A DNA stretch of 64,000 bases from Marixanthomonas sp002364245 (GTDB lineage Bacteria; Bacteroidota; Bacteroidia; Flavobacteriales; Flavobacteriaceae): positions 124,001 to 188,000 of the forward strand of contig CAXAZF010000006.1 of assembly GCA_963973455.1 (NCBI GenBank). The letters are read 5' to 3'. Shown here piece after piece: positions 24,631 through 34,374 of this stretch; positions within the stretch are counted from its first letter, which is position 1, and every line of letters begins with the position of its first letter. The notes beneath the pieces are model-generated. The model did not search any database, was not told where the DNA came from, and saw nothing but the letters and a program-made list of their open reading frames with translations. The position numbers were made by a program, and so were the translations under genes.

Positions 24631-25965
24631 TTATTCTGCGTTATCTAAAAATTCTTTGAACTTTTCAGCCCATTTATCTAGAAAACGTTTGCGTTCTTTG
24701 GGTTGCTCTTTTTCTTCTTTAGTGGTTGATGGATCAACATCATCTTTTTCAATTGTTTCAGAAGCCTCAACTTGTTTTTCTTGCTGCTTTTGCTGTTTTT
24801 TCTCTTGATTATTAATACTGCTAAGTACCAATCCTACAGCTGTAGCATAAGTTGGACTTGTGGTTTCATCATCGCTACCACCTGCTAAATGTTCATTTGG
24901 ATATCCAATACGCGTATCCATTCCAGTTATATATTCTACGAGTTGCTTTAAATGCTGTAATTGTGCACCGCCACCAGTTAATACAATCCCTGCGATTAAT
25001 TTTTTCTTTTGTTCTTCGTGACCGTAATTTTTTATCTCTAAGTACACTTGTTCAATAATTTCAACAACTCGTGCATGAATTATTTTTGAAAGATTTTTAA
25101 GTGTAATTTCTTTAGGCTCTCTTCCTCGCAAACCTGGTATAGAAACTATTTCGTTTTCTTTATTCTCACCTGGCCAGGCAGATCCAAATTTGATTTTCAG
25201 TAATTCGGCTTGTTTTTCAATAATGGAACAACCTTCTTTTATATCTTCTGTTATTACACCACCCCCAAAAGGGATAACTGCTGTGTGACGAATAATCCCA
25301 TCTTTAAAAATGGCTAAATCTGTTGTCCCGCCACCTATATCTATTAGCGCTACACCAGCTTCTTTTTCTTCCCTGCTCAACACTGCATTTGCCGAAGCCA
25401 ACGGCTCTAAAGTAATCGCCGAAAGATTTAAACCAGCACTTTTTATACACCTTCCTACATTTCTGATTGAGGAAACCTGACCTACCACTACGTGGAAATT
25501 AGCCTCTAAACGCCCCCCGTACATGCCGATTGGCTCCTTTATTTCAGCTTGACCGTCTACTTTAAAATCTTGCGGAAGTACGTGGATTATTTCTTCACCA
25601 GGTAACATAACTAGCTTATGCACTTGGTTACAAAGACGTTCAATATCTGCTTCGTCAATTACTTCATCGCTGTCACTGCGGGTTATATAATCACTATGTT
25701 GTAGACTTCGTATATGTTGACCAGCAATACCTACCATTACATTGTCAATCTTCATTCCTGAAGACGTTTCAGCATCTTGCACAGCTTGTTGTATGGACTG
25801 TATAGTTTGAGTAATATTGTTTACTACACCTCTATGTACACCTAGACTTTTAGACCTTCCTACTCCCAAAATTTCCATTTTACCATACTCATTTTTACGA
25901 CCAATCATGGCAACTATCTTTGTGGTCCCAATATCTAATCCTACAGCTATGTTCTCGTTTTCCAT
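24631..25965 (-). CDS. ftsA: Cell division protein FtsA
   Basis: Actin-like ATPase that tethers FtsZ to the inner membrane. The 444 residues show the actin-fold phosphate and adenosine motifs: AVGLDIGTTKIVAMIG, VALIDIGGGTTDLAIFKDG and IVLTGGGAQLQHL. The FtsA-specific 1C domain follows the first motif. The region after about 390 is a charged linker (EKKQQKQQEKQVEAS). It ends in an amphipathic helix (KRFLDKWAEKFKEFLDN) that fits a membrane-targeting sequence. Three bases separate it from ftsQ upstream. Confidence 0.96.
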   Translation of the reverse strand: MENENIAVGLDIGTTKIVAMIGRKNEYGKMEILGVGRSKSLGVHRGVVNNITQTIQSIQQAVQDAETSSGMKIDNVMVGIAGQHIRSLQHSDYITRSDSDEVIDEADIERLCNQVHKLVMLPGEEIIHVLPQDFKVDGQAEIKEPIGMYGGRLEANFHVVVGQVSSIRNVGRCIKSAGLNLSAITLEPLASANAVLSREEKEAGVALIDIGGGTTDLAIFKDGIIRHTAVIPFGGGVITEDIKEGCSIIEKQAELLKIKFGSAWPGENKENEIVSIPGLRGREPKEITLKNLSKIIHARVVEIIEQVYLEIKNYGHEEQKKKLIAGIVLTGGGAQLQHLKQLVEYITGMDTRIGYPNEHLAGGSDDETTSPTYATAVGLVLSSINNQEKKQQKQQEKQVEASETIEKDDVDPSTTKEEKEQPKERKRFLDKWAEKFKEFLDNAE

Positions 25966-25968
25966 CGC

Positions 25969-26685
25969 TTAAATTTTTGTTGCTACTACTTGGTCCCCAA
26001 ATTGTAAATTGACCAACTTATAGCTTGAAAGCTTATTATCTTGTTTTGTTTTCTTATAAAATGCCTTAAAGTTCTGAAACTTATTGGCTATGGCTTTTGG
26101 TTTTCCAAAGAGCACTTTAAAATCATGTTTTCGCAACCGTAATACAATTTCTCCATTTTGTTGAAACTCTAGCCCTACTATGCTACTTTTCATAAACGGG
26201 TCTTGGTTTATTGCAATTAATAATGGGGTTAAATCATTGAAATTGGATTTTGCAACTCCAGTTATCAATGGCACTCTTGCTGTATAAACCGAAGACAAAG
26301 GCATTTTTTTTCCCTCATCATCAATGTAATAATCTGGTGAAGCAGCCACTCTACCTAACGGTTTTCTTTGTGTTATTTTAGCTCCAAGTGTTCCATTTAA
26401 GCTTATAAACACGTCTGCATTGCGTATCATTTCATTCTCAAGCAAACGAGACTCCACTTCTTTCAAAACTACCTTTTCTTTTCGGATGCTCGTAACACTG
26501 TCGTAATTTTGTATCAACAATTTATTAACTGTATTACGAGTAATAAAAGGGACGCCTTCATCTAAAAATTCTATGTTGGTTTTTGTTAGATTTCTGCTAC
26601 TATTTCGTTGTTTGGTAAAGCTGAATAAAAAAACAACTAAGCCAAATAGCAATACAAATTTTATGTACTCCCAACTACGCTTCAT
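25969..26685 (-). CDS. ftsQ: Cell division protein FtsQ/DivIB-like
   Basis: Bitopic membrane protein of the divisome that links early and late division proteins. The 238 residues have a short cytoplasmic tail and one membrane helix at about 8-24 (YIKFVLLFGLVVFLFSF). A POTRA-like region follows (NIEFLDEGVPFITRNTVNKLL, VVLKEVESRLLENEMIRNADVFISLNG), then the beta domain with GRVAASPDYYIDDEG and GLEFQQNGEIVLRLR. Sequence conservation with E. coli FtsQ is weak, and assignment rests on topology and position between murC and ftsA. The start overlaps murC by 11 bp. Confidence 0.88.
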   Translation of the reverse strand: MKRSWEYIKFVLLFGLVVFLFSFTKQRNSSRNLTKTNIEFLDEGVPFITRNTVNKLLIQNYDSVTSIRKEKVVLKEVESRLLENEMIRNADVFISLNGTLGAKITQRKPLGRVAASPDYYIDDEGKKMPLSSVYTARVPLITGVAKSNFNDLTPLLIAINQDPFMKSSIVGLEFQQNGEIVLRLRKHDFKVLFGKPKAIANKFQNFKAFYKKTKQDNKLSSYKLVNLQFGDQVVATKI

Positions 26686-28027
26686 TCTCTAAATATTTTT
26701 TCACTTTATCCACTTCAACTCCTATATCTCCAGCACCTGCCATCACTTTTATCTTACAGTTTGAGTCTTTTATCCTCTGTGCTAAATCCACTTTTGAAAC
26801 CAATCTTTTTTTATTTGAATCAATCTTTTCTAACAACCATTTTGAAGTAATTCCCTCCATCAGTTCTTCTCTCGCAGGATAGATATCTAACAAGATTATC
26901 TCATCAAATTTTGACAAGCTTTCAGCAAATCCATCAGCAAAATCTCTTGTTCGGCTAAAAAGATGTGGCTGAAAAACAATCAATTTCTCCTCTTCAGGGT
27001 ACATTTCGGTTACAGCTTGGTATAATGCATTTAATTCGGTAGGGTGATGGGCATAATCATCAATCAATACCAGATCATCGGTTTTAATTTTATAAGAAAA
27101 TCGACGCTGCACTCCTTTAAAACTTTGCAACGCTTCGGGTAGGCGACGGGTTGGGGAACCTGCTAAAATCGCCATACCCAGAGCTGTTACAGCATTATGT
27201 AGGTTATGTTTTCCAGGAAGGAAAAATTTTAAATCTTTTAATACTCTTGTTGGTGTTTTCAAATTGAAAACATAGCCGCCATTTTCAATTCGAACATTTT
27301 GTGCCTCATAATCTGCCTCTTCCTCAATCCCAACAGTATTTCCTTTTAAAGGCAAACCCTTTTTAAGTAATAGATGGTCTTTTTCAGAAACCAAAGCAGC
27401 AAAATCCTTAAATGTTTTTTCAAATTCTGAAACATCGCCATAAACATCTAAATGGTCGGGATCCATAGAAGTAATACAAGCAATATCTGGGCGTAACTGC
27501 ATGAAAGAACGGTCAAACTCGTCAGCTTCAACCACCGTTATTAACGTGCCGTTTGAGATGAAATTTGAGTTATAATTTTCAGAAATACCACCTAGAAATG
27601 CTGTAACTGCCATTCCTGTTTCAGCTAATAAATGACCCAAAATAGCAGAAGTTGTTGTTTTTCCGTGGGTTCCGGCAACGGCTAAACAAAAAGTTTCCTT
27701 TGTTACTTCGCCTAGTAATACTGCTCGTTTTACAATTTTATAATCTTCTTTTTGAAACCAAGACAAGATGTTGTTTTGTTTAACAGCAGGCGTATTGACC
27801 ACCAAGGTTGTCTCTTTATCAAAGTTATTTTTTGAAATCGACTCTATCGAATCTGTAAATGAAACCGAAATATCTTCTTTCTCTAACGTTTCGGTAATAG
27901 TACTTTCCGTTCTATCATACCCCAAAACATCATAGCCTTTTAACTTGCAATAACGAGCTAACGCACTCATCCCGATACCGCCGATACCGATAAAATAAAG
28001 TGTTTCTATGTTATCTAAATGCTTCAT
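26675..28027 (-). CDS. murC: UDP-N-acetylmuramate-L-alanine ligase
   Basis: Adds L-alanine to UDP-MurNAc, the first step of peptide-stem synthesis in the cytoplasm. The 450 residues carry the Mur ligase layout: an N-terminal UDP-binding Rossmann domain (YFIGIGGIGMSALARYCKLKG), the ATP-binding central domain (AVAGTHGKTTTSAILGHLL, EADEFDRSF, TSMDPDHLDVYG) and the C-terminal domain (DDYAHHPTEL, FQPHLFSRT, AGAGDIG). Start adjacent to the murG stop, with no gap. Confidence 0.97.
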   Translation of the reverse strand: MKHLDNIETLYFIGIGGIGMSALARYCKLKGYDVLGYDRTESTITETLEKEDISVSFTDSIESISKNNFDKETTLVVNTPAVKQNNILSWFQKEDYKIVKRAVLLGEVTKETFCLAVAGTHGKTTTSAILGHLLAETGMAVTAFLGGISENYNSNFISNGTLITVVEADEFDRSFMQLRPDIACITSMDPDHLDVYGDVSEFEKTFKDFAALVSEKDHLLLKKGLPLKGNTVGIEEEADYEAQNVRIENGGYVFNLKTPTRVLKDLKFFLPGKHNLHNAVTALGMAILAGSPTRRLPEALQSFKGVQRRFSYKIKTDDLVLIDDYAHHPTELNALYQAVTEMYPEEEKLIVFQPHLFSRTRDFADGFAESLSKFDEIILLDIYPAREELMEGITSKWLLEKIDSNKKRLVSKVDLAQRIKDSNCKIKVMAGAGDIGVEVDKVKKYLENEA

Positions 28028-29134
28028 TTAATAACTCGTTTTTTGTTTAGAAATTAGCTTTTCAATTTCTCTAACAATATCTTTCGTGGCATTTGGTTTT
28101 GCCATTTTTTTTATGTTTTCAGAAAGTTCTTTTTGCTTTTCTTCGGAAGAAAGCAAAGCTGAAAAATTCCTTTCAAAATGGTCCTCCAATTGATTTTCTT
28201 TTAACAAAATAGCCGCATTATTTTCTGAAACAGCTTGCGCATTTTTAGTTTGGTGATCTTCTGCCACGTTAGGCGATGGAATAAAAATCACCGGTTTCCC
28301 TACCAAACATAATTCGGAAACCGATAAAGCGCCTGCTCTTGAAATAATAATATCTGCCGCGGCATACGCCAAATCCATCCTATTTAAATACGCATGAACT
28401 TGAGTCGTTTCAGTAGATTTGTTTTTATAAGTTTCTTCATAAAACTTCCCGCACTGCCAGATTACCTGAACGTTTTTTTCTTCAAAAAATAAAAGCGAAG
28501 TATTTATAAGCTCATTGATCTTTTTGGCACCTAAACTTCCGCCTAACACCAACAATGTTTTTTTATTTCCATCCAAATTGAAAAACTGTTGTGCTTCACC
28601 TCTTTTTTCAGAAATATCAATTAAATCTTGTCGTACCGGATTTCCAGTAAACACTATTTTTTCAGAAGGGAAAAACTTCTCCATCTTGTTATAGGCTACA
28701 CAAATAGCATTCGCTTTGCTACTCAACCATTTGTTTGTAATTCCCGCATGGCTATTCTGCTCTTGAATTAAACAAGGAATTCCCTTCTGTGAAGCACTTC
28801 GTAATAACGGTGCACTTGCATACCCTCCTGTTCCAATAGCAACAGTAGGTTTAAATTTTTTTAAAATTCTTCTAGACTTCAATAAACTTGAAATCAATTT
28901 AAAAGGAAACATCAAGTTTTTTAAACTGATTTTTCGCTGCAATCCTGAAATCCATAATCCTTCAATTTTGTAACCAGCTTGTGGTACTTTCTCCATCTCC
29001 ATGCGATCTTTGGCGCCAACAAACAGAAATTCTGCTTCAGGATACCTTTGCTGAAGTTCGTCTGCAATGGCAATTGCCGGATAGATATGTCCTCCGGTTC
29101 CGCCGCCTGATATGATGAATTTATATGGTTTCAC
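28028..29134 (-). CDS. murG: UDP-N-acetylglucosamine-N-acetylmuramyl-(pentapeptide) pyrophosphoryl-undecaprenol N-acetylglucosamine transferase
   Basis: Glycosyltransferase that converts lipid I to lipid II on the inner face of the cytoplasmic membrane. The 368 residues form the two-domain GT-B fold. Donor and acceptor motifs are visible: ISGGGTGGHIYPAIAIADEL, TGGYASAPLL, QEQNSHAGITNKWLS, TGNPVR, LGGSLGAKKIN and the UDP-GlcNAc site SRAGALSVSELCLVGKPVIFIPSP. It overlaps ftsW by 14 bp. Confidence 0.97.
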   Translation of the reverse strand: MKPYKFIISGGGTGGHIYPAIAIADELQQRYPEAEFLFVGAKDRMEMEKVPQAGYKIEGLWISGLQRKISLKNLMFPFKLISSLLKSRRILKKFKPTVAIGTGGYASAPLLRSASQKGIPCLIQEQNSHAGITNKWLSSKANAICVAYNKMEKFFPSEKIVFTGNPVRQDLIDISEKRGEAQQFFNLDGNKKTLLVLGGSLGAKKINELINTSLLFFEEKNVQVIWQCGKFYEETYKNKSTETTQVHAYLNRMDLAYAAADIIISRAGALSVSELCLVGKPVIFIPSPNVAEDHQTKNAQAVSENNAAILLKENQLEDHFERNFSALLSSEEKQKELSENIKKMAKPNATKDIVREIEKLISKQKTSY

Positions 29135-30314
29135 TTAAAATATCTAATGGGTTTTCTTCCCGTTCTTCTTTTTCTTTCTTTATTTGCCTATTGGCACTTA
29201 CGCTCAATACCATTCCTATTGCTAAGCACGTCATCCAAATAGAGCTACCACCGCTACTAACCAACGGTAATGTTTGCCCTGTTACTGGGAACAGTTCCAC
29301 AGCAACAGCCATGTTGATCAATGCCTGAAACACAATGGGCAAGCCTACTCCAATGACCAATAGTTTACCGAAAACAGAAGTCGATTTATGTGCCACAATT
29401 ACCAATCTGAATAACAAAAACAGGTATAATGACATTAAAAATAGTGCTCCAACTAAGCCAAATTCTTCAACTATAATCGCGTAAATAAAATCGGAAGAGG
29501 ATTGCGGTAAAAAGTTTTTCTGAACACTTTTACCAGGACCTAATCCTGTAATTCCTCCAGAAGCAATAGCTATTTTTGCTTTTTCAATCTGATAATCTGC
29601 CTCGGTATCTTCTCCGTCAGTAAAGTTTTCTACTCGGCTTATCCACGTATCTACCCTATTTGGAAATACCCCTGGAAATGCTTTTGCAGTCAAGACAAAC
29701 AAGGTTAAACACAATAACCCTGCACCTAAAATGATCCCTAAATATTTAATTGGATATCCTCCTACAAACACTAATACAACTACCATTGCAAATATGATGG
29801 CCGTGGTTGAAAAGTTAGCTGGAAGAATTAATGCCAATACTATAAATACAGGCACCCAAAGCGGAAGCAACGTTTCTTTAAAAGTTACAGTTTCCTCTTT
29901 AATTTTAGATAAATACCGGGCTACATAAGTTAATAATACTACAGCTGCCAATGTAGAAGTTTGAAAGGTAACGCCCACAAAGGGAACACGTATCCAGCGA
30001 CTGGCATTTGCTCCATCAATAGTTGTTCCTTGTCCTAACGTTAATAATAACAATACCACAACCAATGGCAACGCAATAATGGACAGACCTCTAAAATAAT
30101 GAAATGGGATTTTATGCACGCCATATAAAATGGCAAACCCTAACAACAGATGTGCAAAATGTTTAAGTAAATACGGCAAGGTGCTTCCGTCTCCATATAA
30201 ATAGGCCAAATTACTACTGGCGCTATATACAGGCAAAAAGGAAAACACAGCCAATAGCGCCACAGTAGCCCAAATCACTCGATCCCCTTTAATATGTTGA
30301 AATATTTCCCGCAT
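29121..30314 (-). CDS. ftsW: Septal peptidoglycan polymerase FtsW (SEDS family)
   Basis: Membrane glycosyltransferase that polymerises lipid II during division with its partner FtsI. The 397 residues contain about ten membrane helices. SEDS-family features include DGANASRWIRVPFVG in the first large loop, the large outer loop around RVDTWISRVENFTDGE, KAKIAIASGGITGLGPGKSVQKNFLPQSSSDFIYAIIVEEFGLVG, and the C-terminal LFPVTGQTLPLVSSGGSS. Position beside ftsI and murG in the dcw cluster supports FtsW rather than RodA. Gap to murD 18 bp. Confidence 0.95.
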   Translation of the reverse strand: MREIFQHIKGDRVIWATVALLAVFSFLPVYSASSNLAYLYGDGSTLPYLLKHFAHLLLGFAILYGVHKIPFHYFRGLSIIALPLVVVLLLLTLGQGTTIDGANASRWIRVPFVGVTFQTSTLAAVVLLTYVARYLSKIKEETVTFKETLLPLWVPVFIVLALILPANFSTTAIIFAMVVVLVFVGGYPIKYLGIILGAGLLCLTLFVLTAKAFPGVFPNRVDTWISRVENFTDGEDTEADYQIEKAKIAIASGGITGLGPGKSVQKNFLPQSSSDFIYAIIVEEFGLVGALFLMSLYLFLLFRLVIVAHKSTSVFGKLLVIGVGLPIVFQALINMAVAVELFPVTGQTLPLVSSGGSSIWMTCLAIGMVLSVSANRQIKKEKEEREENPLDILSETI

Positions 30315-30332
30315 TGGTATTCTTCTTATTCT

Positions 30333-31670
30333 TTATAAAAGTCTTACTGACTCTTTAAATTGTCTCCCTCTATCTTCGTAGTTTGTAAACAAATCGAAGC
30401 TTGCGCAAGCTGGTGACAATAATACATTATCACCTCTTTCTGCTAAGCGATATGCTATTTGGACTGCTTCTTGCATGGATTGTGTTTCTACCATCATATC
30501 GACGATGTTTCCAAACTGCTTGGTTAATTTTTCATTGTCAATTCCTAAACAAACAATGGCTTTTACTTTTTCGTTTACCAACGGAAGTAAATCCGAGTAA
30601 TCGTTTCCTTTATCTACACCACCAACTATCCAAACAGTTGGACTTTCCATACTGTCCAACGCATAAAATGTGGCGTTCACATTAGTGGCTTTAGAGTCGT
30701 TGACGTACATAACATTATTAATTTTTAATACTTTTTCAAGGCGATGTTCAACACCTTGAAAGCTTTCCATCGATTCGCGAATCGTTGCTTTTCTTATCTT
30801 TAAAAGTTTAGCGACAGTCGAGGCCGCCATTGCATTCTTGGTATTGTGTTCTCCTTGTAAACCTAACGTTGAGATTGGCATAGTAAATTGGTTATTATCT
30901 ATTGTTATTATTATTTCGTTGTTTTTTATATATGCTCCTTGTTTCAATTCTTTTTTAGCTGAAAAAGGCAGTAATCGAGATTGTATTGGGTGCTCAGAGA
31001 GCCATTTTTTTATCACTTCATCATCTGCATCATAAATAAAATAATCGTCAGCTGTTTGATTCATTGCTATTCTAAATTTTGCAGCAATATATTTACTGAA
31101 ATCGTGATCATACCTATCTAAATGATCTGGCGTAATGTTGGTTAAAACAGCTATATGTGGTTTAAATGTTTCAATTCCGTCCAATTGAAAGCTACTTAAC
31201 TCCAACACATAGCTTGTAAACTTTTCTTCGGAAACCTGCTTTGCAAAACTTTTTCCTATGTTTCCACCCAAAGCGACATTCAAGCCGCCGTTTTTAAGTA
31301 CTTCATAAGTTAGCGTTGCGGTTGTGGTTTTTCCATTGCTTCCGGTAATCCCTACGATGGTTGCTTCGGTATATGTTGAAGCAAATTCAATTTCAGAAAT
31401 CACTTTTACGCCCTTTTCTCTCAGTTTTGCAACAATTTTAGCCGTATCGGGAATTCCCGGGCTTTTCATTACAATATCTGCCGAAAGCACTTTATCTTCA
31501 GTATGACCTTCTTCTTCCCACTCAATCTCATTATGTAAAAGAACTTGTTTATACGTTTCCTTTATTTTTCCGAAGTCTGAAACAAAGGCTTCAAATCCTT
31601 TTTTCTTTCCTAACAAAGCCGTTCCCACTCCACTTTCACCGGCCCCTAAAATCACTAACCGTCCTGCCAT
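30333..31670 (-). CDS. murD: UDP-N-acetylmuramoylalanine-D-glutamate ligase
   Basis: Adds D-glutamate to UDP-MurNAc-L-Ala. The 445 residues follow the Mur ligase order: LVILGAGESGVGTALLGKKKG at the N-terminus, the ATP loop VGITGSNGKTTTATLTYEVL, LELSSFQLDG, NITPDHLDRY and the C-terminal VNDSKATNVNATFYAL, WIVGGVDKGNDYSDL and LLSPACASFDLFTNYEDRG. All the motifs expected for activity are present. Two bases separate it from mraY upstream. Confidence 0.97.
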   Translation of the reverse strand: MAGRLVILGAGESGVGTALLGKKKGFEAFVSDFGKIKETYKQVLLHNEIEWEEEGHTEDKVLSADIVMKSPGIPDTAKIVAKLREKGVKVISEIEFASTYTEATIVGITGSNGKTTTATLTYEVLKNGGLNVALGGNIGKSFAKQVSEEKFTSYVLELSSFQLDGIETFKPHIAVLTNITPDHLDRYDHDFSKYIAAKFRIAMNQTADDYFIYDADDEVIKKWLSEHPIQSRLLPFSAKKELKQGAYIKNNEIIITIDNNQFTMPISTLGLQGEHNTKNAMAASTVAKLLKIRKATIRESMESFQGVEHRLEKVLKINNVMYVNDSKATNVNATFYALDSMESPTVWIVGGVDKGNDYSDLLPLVNEKVKAIVCLGIDNEKLTKQFGNIVDMMVETQSMQEAVQIAYRLAERGDNVLLSPACASFDLFTNYEDRGRQFKESVRLL

Positions 31671-31672
31671 TG

Positions 31673-32908
31673 CTATCTAATTTTAAGCGTAACAATCGTC
31701 AGGATCGCTAGAAAAATTCCTATAATCCAAAATCGGGTAACAATTTTACTCTCGTGAAATCCTTTTACCTGATAATGGTGGTGTAGCGGTGACATTCTGA
31801 AAATACGCCTCCCTTCACCAAATTTCTTCTTTGTGTATTTAAACCACCCAACTTGTAATACCACCGAAAGATTTTCCATTAAGAAAATTCCGCATAGAAT
31901 AGGTATTAGCCACTCTTTTCGAATAGCAATTGCCATAACGGCTATAATTCCTCCAATGGTCAAACTTCCTGTGTCGCCCATAAATACTTGAGCTGGATAC
32001 GCATTGTACCACAAAAACCCAATGAGTGACCCTACAAAGGCTGTAATAAATATGGTTAGTTCGCCCGTATTTGGAATGTACATAATGTTCAGATAATCTG
32101 AAAAAATCACGTTACCAGATACCCACGCAAAAATGGCGAGGGTAATCCCAATAATAGCAGAAGAACCTGCCGCTAAGCCATCAATTCCATCCGTAAGATT
32201 AGCTCCGTTTGAAACGGCTGTGATTATAAATATGACGATCGGGATAAAGATGATCCATACATATTTTGTGTATCCTTCTCCTGCCCAGCTAATCAGTTTT
32301 TCATAATTAAACTCATTTTGTTTAATAAAAGGAATCGTTGTTAATAAGGTTTTTTCTTCTGGGTTAAACTCTTCCTGCGGTGTATTTTGAGCTACTACTT
32401 CTGTATTGTTTGTAGGCTTAATTATTTTTCGTTTTACCGTAACATCTGGATGCATATACATTGTCACCCCTACGAAAATTCCTAAACCAATTTGACCTAT
32501 AATTTTGAATTTCCCCGGTAACCCAGCTTTATCATTCTTAAACTTTTTAAGGTAGTCATCAATAAAACCAATGATCCCCATCCAAAGTGTGGTGACAATC
32601 AACATAATCACGTAGATATTCTCCAACTTGGCAAATAATAAAACAGGAACCAAAGTTGCCAAAATGATAATAACACCACCCATGGTTGGGGTACCAGCTT
32701 TTTCGTTTTGTCCTTCCAGACCTAAATCACGGATTTGCTCTCCCATTTGCTTGCGTTGCAAATACTTGATTATTTTTTTCCCGTAAACCGTTGCAATGAA
32801 AAGTGATAAAATAACCGCCAAAGCTGCCCGGAATGTGATAAACTCAAAAAGGCTAGCCCCTGGGAACTGGTATTCTTTTTCTAAATATTCGAACAAGTAA
32901 TACAGCAT
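31673..32908 (-). CDS. mraY: Phospho-N-acetylmuramoyl-pentapeptide transferase
   Basis: Integral membrane enzyme that makes lipid I from UDP-MurNAc-pentapeptide and undecaprenyl phosphate. Catalytic motifs are intact: GTPTMGGVIII, IGFIDDYLKK, NGANLTDGIDGLAAGSSAI, NAYPAQVFMGDTGSL and SPLHHHYQVKGFHE. The length of 411 is about 50 more than E. coli MraY. The extra part is a hydrophilic loop at about residues 152-212 (RKIIKPTNNTEVVAQNT and following) that should lie outside the membrane. The same insertion is a general Bacteroidetes feature to the best of my knowledge. Confidence 0.97.
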   Translation of the reverse strand: MLYYLFEYLEKEYQFPGASLFEFITFRAALAVILSLFIATVYGKKIIKYLQRKQMGEQIRDLGLEGQNEKAGTPTMGGVIIILATLVPVLLFAKLENIYVIMLIVTTLWMGIIGFIDDYLKKFKNDKAGLPGKFKIIGQIGLGIFVGVTMYMHPDVTVKRKIIKPTNNTEVVAQNTPQEEFNPEEKTLLTTIPFIKQNEFNYEKLISWAGEGYTKYVWIIFIPIVIFIITAVSNGANLTDGIDGLAAGSSAIIGITLAIFAWVSGNVIFSDYLNIMYIPNTGELTIFITAFVGSLIGFLWYNAYPAQVFMGDTGSLTIGGIIAVMAIAIRKEWLIPILCGIFLMENLSVVLQVGWFKYTKKKFGEGRRIFRMSPLHHHYQVKGFHESKIVTRFWIIGIFLAILTIVTLKIR

Positions 32909-32910
32909 GG

Positions 32911-34374
32911 TTATTTATTTAGGACGGTTAAAAATTCGTTTACTATTTTAAAGTCGTCAAAATCTATTCGCTCTCCATTAATCTCTTGATAGGTTTCATG
33001 CCCTTTTCCGGCAATTAATATAATGTCGTTTTCATTCGCCATTTGGCAGGCATTTTTAATCGCTTGTTTTCTATTGGTAATCGAAACCGTTTTTTTGAAA
33101 TGCTCAGCAGGAACACCCGCTTCTACTTCTTCTACAATTTTCTCAGGGGATTCCGTGCGCGGATTATCGCTAGTAAAGATCACTTTTGTACTTAATGTGG
33201 CAGCGATTTTGCCCATTATAGGGCGTTTTGTTGCATCACGATCACCGCCGCAACCTACTACGGTTATCAATTCTTCATTTCCGGTGCGAATGCTGTTAAT
33301 GGTCTCCAACACATTTTTTAAAGCATCTGGCGAATGTGCATAATCAACAATAGCAGTTATCTTTTTTTCTGAAATTAGATACTGAAACCGTCCATCTACA
33401 CTTTCTAATGTGCTCATAAGTTGAAGCAGTTCTAGTGTTTCCATTCCTAAAATATCTGCAGCTCCAAAAATGGCCAACATATTGTAGGCATTAAATGCCC
33501 CAATTAGTTTTACCCAAATCTCATTGTTATTAATGTTCAGCAACAAACCGGTAAAATTATTTTCCAGTATTTGCGCTTTATAATCTGCGTAGCTTTTTAA
33601 GGCGTAGGTATATTTTTTTGCATTTGTGTTCTGAAGCATAACTGCTCCATTTTTATCATCTGCATTCGTCAAAGCAAAAGCCGATTTTGGCAACTGATCA
33701 AAGAATTTCTTTTTAACGTCTCGGTATTCTTTAAAATCTTTGTGGTAATCTAAATGCTCGTGCGTGAGGTTGGTGAAAATCCCACCCGCAAAGTGAAGGC
33801 CTTCGGTACGTTTTTGATGAATACCGTGCGAGCTCACTTCCATAAAGCAATATTCAACACCGGCTTCAACCATTTCTTGTAAATAACGGTTTATGGTAAG
33901 CGAATCTGGTGTGGTTCGTTTTGCTTCGTAACGGGTGTCATCCACCATTACTTTAACTGTAGAAATAAGCCCTGTTTTATAGCCTGCAGCTGTAAACAAA
34001 TCGTACAATAAGGTTGAAATGGTGGTTTTACCGTTCGTTCCTGTAATGCCGACCAGTTTTATGTTTTCAGAAGGGTTTTCATAATAATTGGCAGCCAAAA
34101 TTGCCAATGCTTTATGTGAATCGGCTACCTGAACGTAGGTTATACCATTGATAATCGTTTCAGGAAGGGTTTCACAAATAATAACCAGTGCTCCTTGTTC
34201 CGAAGCTTTTAGAATATAATCATGACCATCTGAGACTGTTCCTTTTATGGCAACAAAAACATCATTAAGCCCAACGTTTCGTGAATCGAATTCTATATTC
34301 CGAACAGCCACAGCTGTGCTTCCTATCGTTTTTTCGATTGGAATTTTATAGAGTATGTCTTTTAACACTATCAC
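32911..34374 (-). CDS. murE: UDP-N-acetylmuramoyl-L-alanyl-D-glutamate-2,6-diaminopimelate ligase
   Basis: Adds the third residue of the peptide stem. The 487 residues contain the UDP-binding N-terminal part (IEFDSRNVGLNDVFVAIKG), the ATP loop VGITGTNGKTTISTLLYDLF, EVSSHGIHQKRTEG, LTHEHLDYHKDF and the C-terminal domain. The motif DNPRTESPE identifies the meso-diaminopimelate type rather than the lysine type, so the cell wall is of the usual Gram-negative kind. It overlaps ftsI by 4 bp (ATGA), indicating translational coupling. Confidence 0.97.
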   Translation of the reverse strand: MIVLKDILYKIPIEKTIGSTAVAVRNIEFDSRNVGLNDVFVAIKGTVSDGHDYILKASEQGALVIICETLPETIINGITYVQVADSHKALAILAANYYENPSENIKLVGITGTNGKTTISTLLYDLFTAAGYKTGLISTVKVMVDDTRYEAKRTTPDSLTINRYLQEMVEAGVEYCFMEVSSHGIHQKRTEGLHFAGGIFTNLTHEHLDYHKDFKEYRDVKKKFFDQLPKSAFALTNADDKNGAVMLQNTNAKKYTYALKSYADYKAQILENNFTGLLLNINNNEIWVKLIGAFNAYNMLAIFGAADILGMETLELLQLMSTLESVDGRFQYLISEKKITAIVDYAHSPDALKNVLETINSIRTGNEELITVVGCGGDRDATKRPIMGKIAATLSTKVIFTSDNPRTESPEKIVEEVEAGVPAEHFKKTVSITNRKQAIKNACQMANENDIILIAGKGHETYQEINGERIDFDDFKIVNEFLTVLNK